Position numbers and translations under genes: made by a program. DNA of 5,413 nucleotides from Bacteroidia bacterium (GTDB lineage Bacteria; Bacteroidota; Bacteroidia; NS11-12g; UBA9320): NCBI GenBank assembly GCA_013042025.1, contig JABDQY010000299.1, forward strand, positions 1 through 5,413. The letters are read 5' to 3'. Positions 1-5,413 of this stretch are shown here, in pieces. Numbering within the stretch: position 1 is the stretch's first letter; every line of letters starts with the position of its first letter. The notes beneath the pieces are model-generated. The model was given only the letters and a program-made list of their open reading frames with translations, was not told the DNA's origin and did not search any database.

Positions 1-491
1 GTGCAGAAGCACTAAAGGGAACAGGTGTACCAGTTATTGCTGATGGTGGTATACGATACAGTGGCGATCTCGTAAAAGCAATAGTTGCTGGAGCGGATAC
101 AATAATGGCCGGAAGCCTTTTTGCTGGTACTGAAGAAAGTCCTGGAGAAGTATCTTTTTACGAAGGAAGAAAAGTAAAATCTTATCGAGGAATGGGATCA
201 ATTGAAGCAATGAAACAGGGTTCTAAAGACCGATATTTTCAGGATGCTGAAGAAGAAATCGGAAAACTCGTTCCTGAAGGAATAGTTGGAACAGTTTCCT
301 ACAAGGGAAGTTTGTCTGAGGTGGTTTATCAATACATCGGTGGATTACGAGCAGGTATGGGTTATACAGGTTCGAGTTCGATTGAAATGTTGAAAGAAGC
401 CAATTTTACACATATTACAAATTCTGGGATGAGAGAAAGTCATCCTCATGATGTCACGATAACTAAAGAAGCACCTAACTATAGCAGATAG
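1..491 (+). CDS. guaB: IMP dehydrogenase, C-terminal part (5' end outside window)
   Basis: IMP dehydrogenase oxidises IMP to XMP with NAD+, the committed cytoplasmic step of GMP synthesis. The reading frame is open from base 3, well upstream of the first internal ATG at 105, so this is a gene cut by the window edge. 162 residues are visible of a family usually near 490. Seen in order: the IMP-phosphate-binding DGGIRYSGD (visible residues 14-22), GSLFAGTEESPGE (37-49), the YRGMGS loop (61-66), the mobile-flap Arg-Tyr in DRYF (76-79), VPEGI (90-94), GGLRAGMG, and the closing ESHPHDVTITKEAPNYSR. The catalytic cysteine loop and any CBS domains lie upstream, off the window. The gene ends in TAG one base before the stop of a convergent methyltransferase gene. 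No missing residue or frameshift is seen. The identification is essentially certain. Confidence 0.98.
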   Translation, partial: AEALKGTGVPVIADGGIRYSGDLVKAIVAGADTIMAGSLFAGTEESPGEVSFYEGRKVKSYRGMGSIEAMKQGSKDRYFQDAEEEIGKLVPEGIVGTVSYKGSLSEVVYQYIGGLRAGMGYTGSSSIEMLKEANFTHITNSGMRESHPHDVTITKEAPNYSR

Positions 492-492
492 G

Positions 493-1500
493 TTAATAGT
501 TTAGTGTGAAAGAAGCACATAAACGCTCATTCTGAGACAGTTTTGTTATACTATTGAGCAAACTCAATGCAATTTTTTTAAGTATAGGTTGATTGTATGT
601 ATTGTAATCAACCAGATTAAAATCTAGCTGAACTCCTGTTGATGAAGCAAGTTGTTCATAGTTTTTGAAAGAAAGTGTTCGCTCTGCCCAATTACCAGTT
701 AAAGGGTCACAAGTATTTGTATTAAGCATTGAGGTATGATGTTCTGGAAGACGGCCGTCTTCCAGAAATGCAATAATATCTTTTTTAATTAAGCCTCGAG
801 TTTGCCCCAAAAGAACATCTAACTTGATTTCCGAAATATTCGGATTTAAATCACGAAGAATGGTTTCCCTTATTTGAATATATGGTTCAGAACTGTCCCT
901 TTCTTTAGATATATTATTTTGATTTCCAACGAATTCGGCATTGTGATGAATCTTTAAAAACTCATTTTTTCGAAAGAAAGAATTAGAAACGGCAGCTGTA
1001 TTATGTCTATTAGTTTTTGCTTTTGATGATAAAAGTAAAAACGATTTTAAATCATAAATGTGTTCAATCACATCACGGCTGCAAATTAGTGCTTTAGTTA
1101 AATCAAATTCCTTGAAGATAGTATAATCGGACGTTAGATATGTGATATTATTAAAGCCCAGTGCACTATTTATTGTTTGGGCATCTTTTTTACTCAAAGA
1201 ATCTATATCAACATAGATTACCTCTTTAAATCCAACAAAACTGAAGAATGCCGAATTAAACCCTATCCCTCCTCCAAAATCAAACACTCTGTCGTATGAA
1301 TCTATTGCATCAATATTCTTTAAGAGTTCGCAAGCTAAATAGGTGTTGTATTCAATCTTTTCTAAATATTGTGCTGCATAAGCACTATTATACGGGTCTA
1401 GGTTTAATGTGCTGGAATTTAACGCCTTGTACTTATCTACAAATGACTGAGCCAACAAATCCAACTTTTTATTATTACTAAACTTCACTTCTGTTTTCAA
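493..1500 (-). CDS. Class I SAM-dependent methyltransferase, substrate unknown, non-ATG start
   Basis: This is a cytoplasmic methyltransferase of 335 residues with no signal peptide or membrane segment. The SAM-binding motif I is DFGGGIG (residues 74-80), fitting DxGxGxG. The acidic motif II is YVDID (96-100), and SRDVIEHIYDLKSF (141-154) resembles the DVxEH motif of UbiE-like Rossmann methyltransferases. Beyond the Rossmann core, residues about 172-300 carry blocks I associate with a poorly characterised family: NSFFRKNEFL, TRGLIKKDI (234-242) and NTCDPLTGNWAER (262-274). I do not know its substrate; small molecules or glycans are possible. The start given is TTG at 1500, directly after an in-frame TAG. 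GTG at 1488 (codon 5) is an alternative, and no ATG occurs in frame before codon 258. The gene overlaps the 3' end of the thiamine pyrophosphokinase gene by 23 bases in another frame, which suggests co-transcription and coupled translation. It ends one base from guaB. Confidence 0.85.
   Translation of the reverse strand: MKTEVKFSNNKKLDLLAQSFVDKYKALNSSTLNLDPYNSAYAAQYLEKIEYNTYLACELLKNIDAIDSYDRVFDFGGGIGFNSAFFSFVGFKEVIYVDIDSLSKKDAQTINSALGFNNITYLTSDYTIFKEFDLTKALICSRDVIEHIYDLKSFLLLSSKAKTNRHNTAAVSNSFFRKNEFLKIHHNAEFVGNQNNISKERDSSEPYIQIRETILRDLNPNISEIKLDVLLGQTRGLIKKDIIAFLEDGRLPEHHTSMLNTNTCDPLTGNWAERTLSFKNYEQLASSTGVQLDFNLVDYNTYNQPILKKIALSLLNSITKLSQNERLCASFTLNY
553..579 (+). terminator. Possible weak intrinsic terminator for guaB, inside the antisense methyltransferase gene
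   Basis: ATTGAG (553-558), a CAAA loop and CTCAAT (563-568) form a 6-bp stem, extendable by one U-G pair. A run of seven T follows at 573-579, after a four-base gap. It lies about 60 bases past the guaB stop, on the strand guaB is read from. The stem is short and AT-rich and the T run is not immediately adjacent, so termination would be inefficient at best. The same bases encode part of the methyltransferase C-terminus (KKIALSLLNS) on the other strand, so the hairpin could be incidental. Confidence 0.35.
742..767. repeat. Perfect 26-bp palindrome inside the methyltransferase gene
   Basis: The half-site TTCTGGAAGACGG (742-754) is followed at once by its exact reverse complement (755-767), with no spacer and no mismatch. 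It is richer in G+C (14 of 26) than the DNA around it. On the coding strand it spells FLEDGRLPE (residues 245-253), between the TRGLIKKDI and NTCDPLTGNWAER blocks. As RNA it could fold into an 11-bp stem with a GGCC loop on either strand. There is no T run directly after it on either strand (six T begin 13 bases away on the plus strand), so it does not look like a terminator. Its function is unknown. Confidence 0.9.
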
Positions 1501-2131
1501 CTAAAACTAATTGCCCTTGTTCATAGCTTATTTTCACTATTCCGGTTTCAAGAACGTGATTGCTAGTTCCACTTCTTATTCCAATTTCTAAGTCTTCATT
1601 TTGTAAGTTATATCGTAAATTTTTAGTATTTATATTTGTTACTTTACCTAACGGAATAAGTGATAAAGCAAAATTCTTAGGATAATGTTTTGAATATTTT
1701 TGAGGGAGAACAAACACACGATTAAAGTCATCATATAGAACAATTCGGTATTCACTAAACTTTGCCAAAGATGCAATGTTATTCATTGTGTGATCCACTC
1801 TTTTGCCGGTTGCCCATAACACATTAATGTCTCTAAAATCTCTTGAAATTAGGTATTCAATCCCTTTTTCTAAATCTGTTGATTCTTGATCTGTTAAATG
1901 GATAAACTCAACATCTATATCGTCATTTGTGTCAGTGATGCTATCAAAGTCACCTATAACCACATCTGGTTTTATGCCTAATTCCTTAACTCGTTGATAT
2001 GCTCCATCTAGAACAACCAATAAAGGAGACCACTCCATTATTTCAGTTAGCAATTCATAAGAGCAACTTGCACCATTTGCAATAATCAGGGCGGGCTCTT
2101 GTCCCTCCTTTACGAAGTGATGTGAAGACAT
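1478..2131 (-). CDS. thiN: Thiamine pyrophosphokinase (thiamine diphosphokinase)
   Basis: The enzyme transfers pyrophosphate from ATP to thiamine, giving thiamine diphosphate and AMP, in the cytoplasm. At 217 residues it has the usual length. The N-terminal catalytic domain shows IIANG (16-20), VLDGAYQR (40-47), the signature VIGDFDS (58-64), DQESTDLEKGI (81-91) and TGKRVDHTMNN (108-118); the aspartates in these motifs are the expected metal and nucleotide ligands. The C-terminal beta-rich thiamine-binding domain includes SLIPLGKV (157-164) and SGTSNHV (187-193). The ATG at 2131 is supported by MSSHH...QEPALIIANG, which I recognise as the usual beginning in Bacteroidota homologues. It is the first gene of a minus-strand pair and overlaps the methyltransferase start by 23 bases. 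The leader is at most 62 bp to the divergent gene, and no TPP riboswitch was recognised in it. All key motifs are intact. Confidence 0.96.
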   Translation of the reverse strand: MSSHHFVKEGQEPALIIANGASCSYELLTEIMEWSPLLVVLDGAYQRVKELGIKPDVVIGDFDSITDTNDDIDVEFIHLTDQESTDLEKGIEYLISRDFRDINVLWATGKRVDHTMNNIASLAKFSEYRIVLYDDFNRVFVLPQKYSKHYPKNFALSLIPLGKVTNINTKNLRYNLQNEDLEIGIRSGTSNHVLETGIVKISYEQGQLVLVENRSEV

Positions 2132-2193
2132 TTTAGTGCAATATTCAAATAAACTTAATAATATCTCAAGTTTGAGGACTTATTTTGTGAAGA
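2132..2193. promoter_or_regulatory. 62-bp divergent intergenic region with a small palindrome
   Basis: This spacer must hold the start signals for both the thiamine pyrophosphokinase gene (minus) and the lipoprotein gene (plus), unless transcription starts inside coding DNA. It contains the interrupted palindrome CTCAA-GT-TTGAG (2165-2176), which could be an operator or a chance match. Near-matches to the Bacteroidota -7 element TAnnTTTG occur (plus strand 2180-2187; minus strand 2153-2146; each 7 of 8), but neither has a -33 TTG at the expected distance. Neither start codon has a Shine-Dalgarno sequence. The promoter role is inferred from gene orientation only. Confidence 0.4.
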
Positions 2194-4242
2194 ATGAAAA
2201 AATCTGTAACTGCTATATTTCTTATAAGCATTTTATTTTTTGGGTGCCGGAAAGAAAAGTTTAGTTCAGAAGGTGAATGGCTTGGACCAATTTTAAAAAC
2301 AAATCTTTCTTTAATCGATTTATTACCGGATACTTTAGTTAAGTCCAATGGAGACAATTCTGTAGATCTGGTGTTTGATTATTCCTATGGTATAAACAGC
2401 TTGGAAGATGTATTGGTTGTTCCAGATAGAGTTGAAACAATTGAAGTTAGTTTAGAATCATTAGTTCTAGATGATAGAACATTTACAGATACGCTGACTT
2501 TACTTGAAATGTATCCTCAAAGTGCTTTGCTTCACGGACAAACAGCATTATTGCCTGCCCAAGACATTACGACAAATCAGGGAACTGTAATAGATGTTAC
2601 GGAACAGTTTTTTAAAACTGCCAAGTTTAACGAAGGCTTTATTGACATAGAAATTAGTAACGATTTACCAGTTGAAGCAGAACTAATAGAATTTCAACTC
2701 CTTAACGATGGAGATAAGAGCGTTATCTTGTCAGGATCTATTACCAATCTGCAACCTTTTAGCAGCGATTCTCAAACGTATTCCTTAGCAGGCAAAACGG
2801 TAGACGGGATAATGGAAATGCAGGTAAGCAGAATTAAAACAAAAGCAAGTAGCGGTCTTGTTTCAATTGATATTTATAAAGGTCTTAGGACAACATTTTC
2901 TGTAAGAGACCTTAAGCCAGAATACGCTACTGCAGTGTTTCCTGCTCAGAACCTAGTGGAAAGAGAAGACGAAACAAAGTATGACTTCGGGGGAGCTGAA
3001 TTAACTCGAATTGAGGTAAAGTCTGGGAGTATATTAATGAAGGTGGAATCAAGTATAGAGGAAGCTATAGTTTTAGAATATGCCGTTCCTAACAGTAGTA
3101 AATTAAACGACACCAACAGCATATATAAAGAATGGGTTATTCCTCCAGCGGAACCTGGCAAGGTTGTTTATGTTGAAGAACGATTTCCTATTGACGGATT
3201 TAACATAATCTTAAAAGGTAAAGATGTATCTACGTATCCAACATTTAATCATATCTACAACACCCTAATTGCTCGGATTAATTATACTGGAATAGAAAGA
3301 ACCCTTTCGCTAAGCGATAAAATTAAAATTGAGTTTGGCTTGGTGGATGTTAAACCTCAGTTGATAATTGGTGATCCGGGCTATCATCAATTTGATATTA
3401 AAGACACCTTTCCTGTCGACCTTTTTAAGAAGGTGCAGGGGAATATAAGTTTAGATGATGCACGTTTCTTGTTAAACGTTGAAAATGGATTTGGGATTGA
3501 CGCCTTAATCGAGGTTCCTGAATTGCTAGGAATAAATACGAGAAAACCTCAAAATGTCAAACTTACTTCTTCAGAAATCTCAAATCCTATATTTATTAAG
3601 AAAGCAAGAAATGTTGGCTATTTAATACCCTCACAAGAAGTAATAGTAATGGATAAATCAAATTCGAACCTAAAGCTATTTCTTGAAAACATTCCAGACG
3701 AGATACAACCTAACTTGAAGGTTATTTTACGTCCGTATGGAACATTGAACCAAGAGGATTTTGCTTTTGACGTTAGCACATTGACAGCTGATTTTGCCTT
3801 GCAAGTTCCATTGAATTTCGGACTGGATAGCTTTGAATTGCTTAGAGATGAGGAGTTTAACTTGTTTGACGATGAGAAAGCACAAAATGCAATTAGTGGC
3901 AAGATTATAGTTAAAGCTTTGAACACATTTCCAATTTCTTCCTCAATACAACTTGATTTTTTAGATGAAAATGGACAAGTTATGACTTCATTGTTTGATA
4001 ATAAAACCAACTATTTAACGGCTGCTGAAGAGGACCCAATTACAGAAAAAGTATTAATAGGTGTTGAAAGTGAGCTAATTACAGAAGTTTCGGAAACACA
4101 AATGGCGATATTAAAGAATGCAAGTGAAATCAGAATAATAGCGAAGCTAAACACAAAGGACGCCTCAAGATATAAAATGTATAATGACTACTCAATTGAT
4201 CTTAAATTAATAACCGATTTAGTATATGAAACTAAGTTTTAG
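2194..4242 (+). CDS. Large repeat-containing lipoprotein of unknown function
   Basis: A 682-residue exported lipoprotein. The signal peptide has Lys2-Lys3, a hydrophobic core (about residues 5-16) and a lipobox LFFGC with the lipidated Cys at 18. The mature start CRKEKF has only a partial match to the Lys-plus-two-acids surface-export signal known from Bacteroidota, so the side of the outer membrane it faces is undecided. The rest is predicted to be beta-rich with no further membrane helix. A strand-turn-strand motif recurs at about 149-170, 279-298, 423-445 and 569-591 (for example IEISNDLPVEAELIEF, LNVENGFGIDALIEV, VKALNTFPISSSIQLDF), spaced about 130-146 residues, as in a chain of Ig-like or LEA-like sandwiches. 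The opening GEWLGPILKTNLSLIDLL (27-44) resembles a W-P-x-x-x-P-L-x-x-S-x-L-x-I-x-D-x-L pattern I associate with uncharacterised Bacteroidota lipoproteins. I cannot name a function. Its last 17 bases overlap the start of a beta-barrel gene, so the two products probably work together. Confidence 0.9.
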   Translation: MKKSVTAIFLISILFFGCRKEKFSSEGEWLGPILKTNLSLIDLLPDTLVKSNGDNSVDLVFDYSYGINSLEDVLVVPDRVETIEVSLESLVLDDRTFTDTLTLLEMYPQSALLHGQTALLPAQDITTNQGTVIDVTEQFFKTAKFNEGFIDIEISNDLPVEAELIEFQLLNDGDKSVILSGSITNLQPFSSDSQTYSLAGKTVDGIMEMQVSRIKTKASSGLVSIDIYKGLRTTFSVRDLKPEYATAVFPAQNLVEREDETKYDFGGAELTRIEVKSGSILMKVESSIEEAIVLEYAVPNSSKLNDTNSIYKEWVIPPAEPGKVVYVEERFPIDGFNIILKGKDVSTYPTFNHIYNTLIARINYTGIERTLSLSDKIKIEFGLVDVKPQLIIGDPGYHQFDIKDTFPVDLFKKVQGNISLDDARFLLNVENGFGIDALIEVPELLGINTRKPQNVKLTSSEISNPIFIKKARNVGYLIPSQEVIVMDKSNSNLKLFLENIPDEIQPNLKVILRPYGTLNQEDFAFDVSTLTADFALQVPLNFGLDSFELLRDEEFNLFDDEKAQNAISGKIIVKALNTFPISSSIQLDFLDENGQVMTSLFDNKTNYLTAAEEDPITEKVLIGVESELITEVSETQMAILKNASEIRIIAKLNTKDASRYKMYNDYSIDLKLITDLVYETKF

Positions 4243-5413
4243 GACTGTTATAATAGCCACTCTTCTTTTTACACAATCCCTGAATGCACAATTTGATTCA
4301 TTAAGTCAGTTTATGTTTTTGGATAGTGGGTTTGATTTTCTGTGGAATCCTAACAGCTTGAGAATTAATGGGGATGGAGAGATTGGATCTAACTCGCTAA
4401 ATAGTACCATGTTTTCAGACTATTTATTGAGAGATAAATTTACTCCAAATGCCAAAGAACAATTTGTTGATTTGGAAAACGAAAGAACCAACATTGCTGT
4501 ACTATCTAACCTAGATGTTGAGTATAAACTATCATCTAAAATAAGAGTTTATGCAAGTAGCATTAGTCAAATTTATTTTACAGGAAGCGGTGATTTGTCA
4601 AAATTATTGCTTTTTGGAAATGCTCAATTTGCGGGAAAAGATATTGCTAGTACTAGTACAAATTTTCTGAACTCAACAAGTCATACGCTCGGAATTAGCC
4701 ATCTTATTGCAAAAAAAGAAAAGTTTTGGATAAAGGGTCGTTATGGAATAAACGTAATTACACAATTCGATGAGATTGAGTCCAATGAACTTTCGGTGTT
4801 CACCCATGAAGATGGTGAGTATATTGATGTTTCAATGTCTGAGTTGTCTTACATAGAAAAAAGTAATGGAGTAGCAGGGTTGGGTTTAGATTTAGATCTT
4901 TTCTTAGGTTTTAATGTCAATAGTAGCAGCAGTATATTAATAGAATTAACAAACGTACAACCTGCCTATTTGTTAAGCAGAAATGAAATAAACATTGACA
5001 CCTCGTTTCGATTTGAAGGAATAGAGTTCAACCCTTTTAGTACCGATTCTAGTCAAAGCTTTGACAACTTCGTTGATTCAAACCTGAATCAGGTAACACG
5101 AAATTATAAAAACAGAACATTTGCCTTGTTGCCAAGTAATTTAAGGTTTTCCTGGACCAAATTGTTGAATCTCAAAAACAGAGTTTCGGTTCAATTATCT
5201 ACCACTCAGTTTGGTAAATACGGTTATCGTGCTAGCTTGTCGCATGGGTACTTATTTGGTCCTAAATTTAAAATTCGATCTACTGTAGCTTTTGGAAATT
5301 ATTCTTCATTTCAATGGAACGAGGCAATAGAATATAGAGCCAGTGAAAAAGTAAATCTGTTCGCTAGTGCTGTTGGATTAAATGCGATGTTATCTCCTAA
5401 CCTTTCGCACAGT
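4226..5413 (+). CDS. Probable outer-membrane beta-barrel protein, DUF5723-like (3' end outside window)
   Basis: This frame is open from ATG 4226 to the last base of the window: 396 residues with no stop. The N-terminus MKLSFRTVIIATLLFTQSLNAQF is a classical signal peptide, probably cut after Ala21 (LNA, then Q). The mature protein is rich in alternating hydrophobic/polar segments with Asn, Ser and aromatic residues, as in outer-membrane barrels, for example GLGLDLDLFLGFN (218-230), SILIELTNV (236-244) and VSVQLSTTQFGKYGYRASLSHGY (320-342, quoted in part). Segments KLLLFGNAQFAGKD (126-139), FRFEGIEFNPF (261-271) and LLPSNLRFSW (301-310) resemble what I recall of DUF5723, a Bacteroidota family of unknown function; this assignment is from memory and moderate. 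The start is chosen because only it supplies the signal peptide. It lies 17 bases inside the lipoprotein gene, without a Shine-Dalgarno sequence, which suggests translation coupled to that gene. Confidence 0.85.
   Translation, partial: MKLSFRTVIIATLLFTQSLNAQFDSLSQFMFLDSGFDFLWNPNSLRINGDGEIGSNSLNSTMFSDYLLRDKFTPNAKEQFVDLENERTNIAVLSNLDVEYKLSSKIRVYASSISQIYFTGSGDLSKLLLFGNAQFAGKDIASTSTNFLNSTSHTLGISHLIAKKEKFWIKGRYGINVITQFDEIESNELSVFTHEDGEYIDVSMSELSYIEKSNGVAGLGLDLDLFLGFNVNSSSSILIELTNVQPAYLLSRNEINIDTSFRFEGIEFNPFSTDSSQSFDNFVDSNLNQVTRNYKNRTFALLPSNLRFSWTKLLNLKNRVSVQLSTTQFGKYGYRASLSHGYLFGPKFKIRSTVAFGNYSSFQWNEAIEYRASEKVNLFASAVGLNAMLSPNLSHS

Noticed and set aside
742..786. Palindrome plus T run read as an intrinsic terminator
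   Set aside because: The six T (781-786) begin 13 bases after the palindrome and are on the strand antisense to the methyltransferase. There is no T run on the gene's own strand.
2104..2110. Strong Shine-Dalgarno-like AAGGAGG on the minus strand, just inside the thiamine kinase gene
   Set aside because: No ATG, GTG or TTG follows in the kinase frame at a usable distance. The residues encoded upstream of it (MSSHHFV) match the family N-terminus, so it is simply the codons for KEG.
2180..2187. TTATTTTG, one mismatch from the Bacteroidota -7 promoter element
   Set aside because: It ends six bases before the lipoprotein ATG and has no TTG about 19 bases upstream, so it would imply a leaderless mRNA from a half promoter. 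Not supportable as a promoter call.
2712..2728. Hairpin AGATAA...TTATCT in the lipoprotein gene
   Set aside because: It is a 6-bp AT-rich stem inside coding sequence with no T run, well within chance expectation.
3618..4010. Antisense open frame of about 130 codons under the lipoprotein gene
   Set aside because: It is Ser/Lys/Phe-rich low-complexity translation with no motif or upstream signal, lying fully opposite a convincing gene. Likewise for the antisense frames at 2946-3161 and 2166-2357 and the plus-strand frame at 1296-1481.
4648..4662. Short direct repeat CTAGTACTAGTAC in the barrel gene
   Set aside because: It is too short to be a repeat element and is explained by Ser/Thr codons (ASTST).

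Overview
The window is AT-rich DNA that fits a member of the Bacteroidota, most likely near the Flavobacteriales. The IMP dehydrogenase tail (ESHPHDV, then ITKEAPNYSR), the thiamine pyrophosphokinase N-terminus (MSSHH...QEPALIIANG...EWSP...VVLDGAYQ) and a lipoprotein/beta-barrel pair all have the look of that phylum, and Shine-Dalgarno sequences are absent at the starts. The genus cannot be called from the sequence alone.

Layout: (1) At 1-491 (+) lies the 3' third of guaB, IMP dehydrogenase. (2) Pointing at it from the right, and separated by one base, is a two-gene minus-strand unit. Thiamine pyrophosphokinase (2131 to 1478) comes first, followed by a class I SAM-dependent methyltransferase (1500 to 493). 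The methyltransferase overlaps the kinase by 23 bases and has no ATG start. A weak terminator-like hairpin for guaB lies inside the antisense 3' end of the methyltransferase gene, and a perfect 26-bp palindrome lies further inside it. (3) A 62-bp divergent intergenic region (2132-2193) holds one small palindrome. (4) On the plus strand follow a 682-residue lipoprotein with a repeated beta-strand motif (2194-4242) and, overlapping it by 17 bases, an exported probable outer-membrane beta-barrel protein resembling DUF5723 (4226 to the window end, 396 residues visible, open at the right edge).

guaB (guanine nucleotide synthesis) and the kinase (thiamine diphosphate supply) are housekeeping genes. 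The methyltransferase belongs to a recognisable but uncharacterised type, and its substrate is not revealed by the context. The part most likely to be an undescribed system is the tightly coupled lipoprotein/beta-barrel pair, which probably acts together in the outer membrane. No tRNA, rRNA, CRISPR array, insertion sequence or riboswitch was seen. Apart from the 62-bp spacer, the window is coding throughout.
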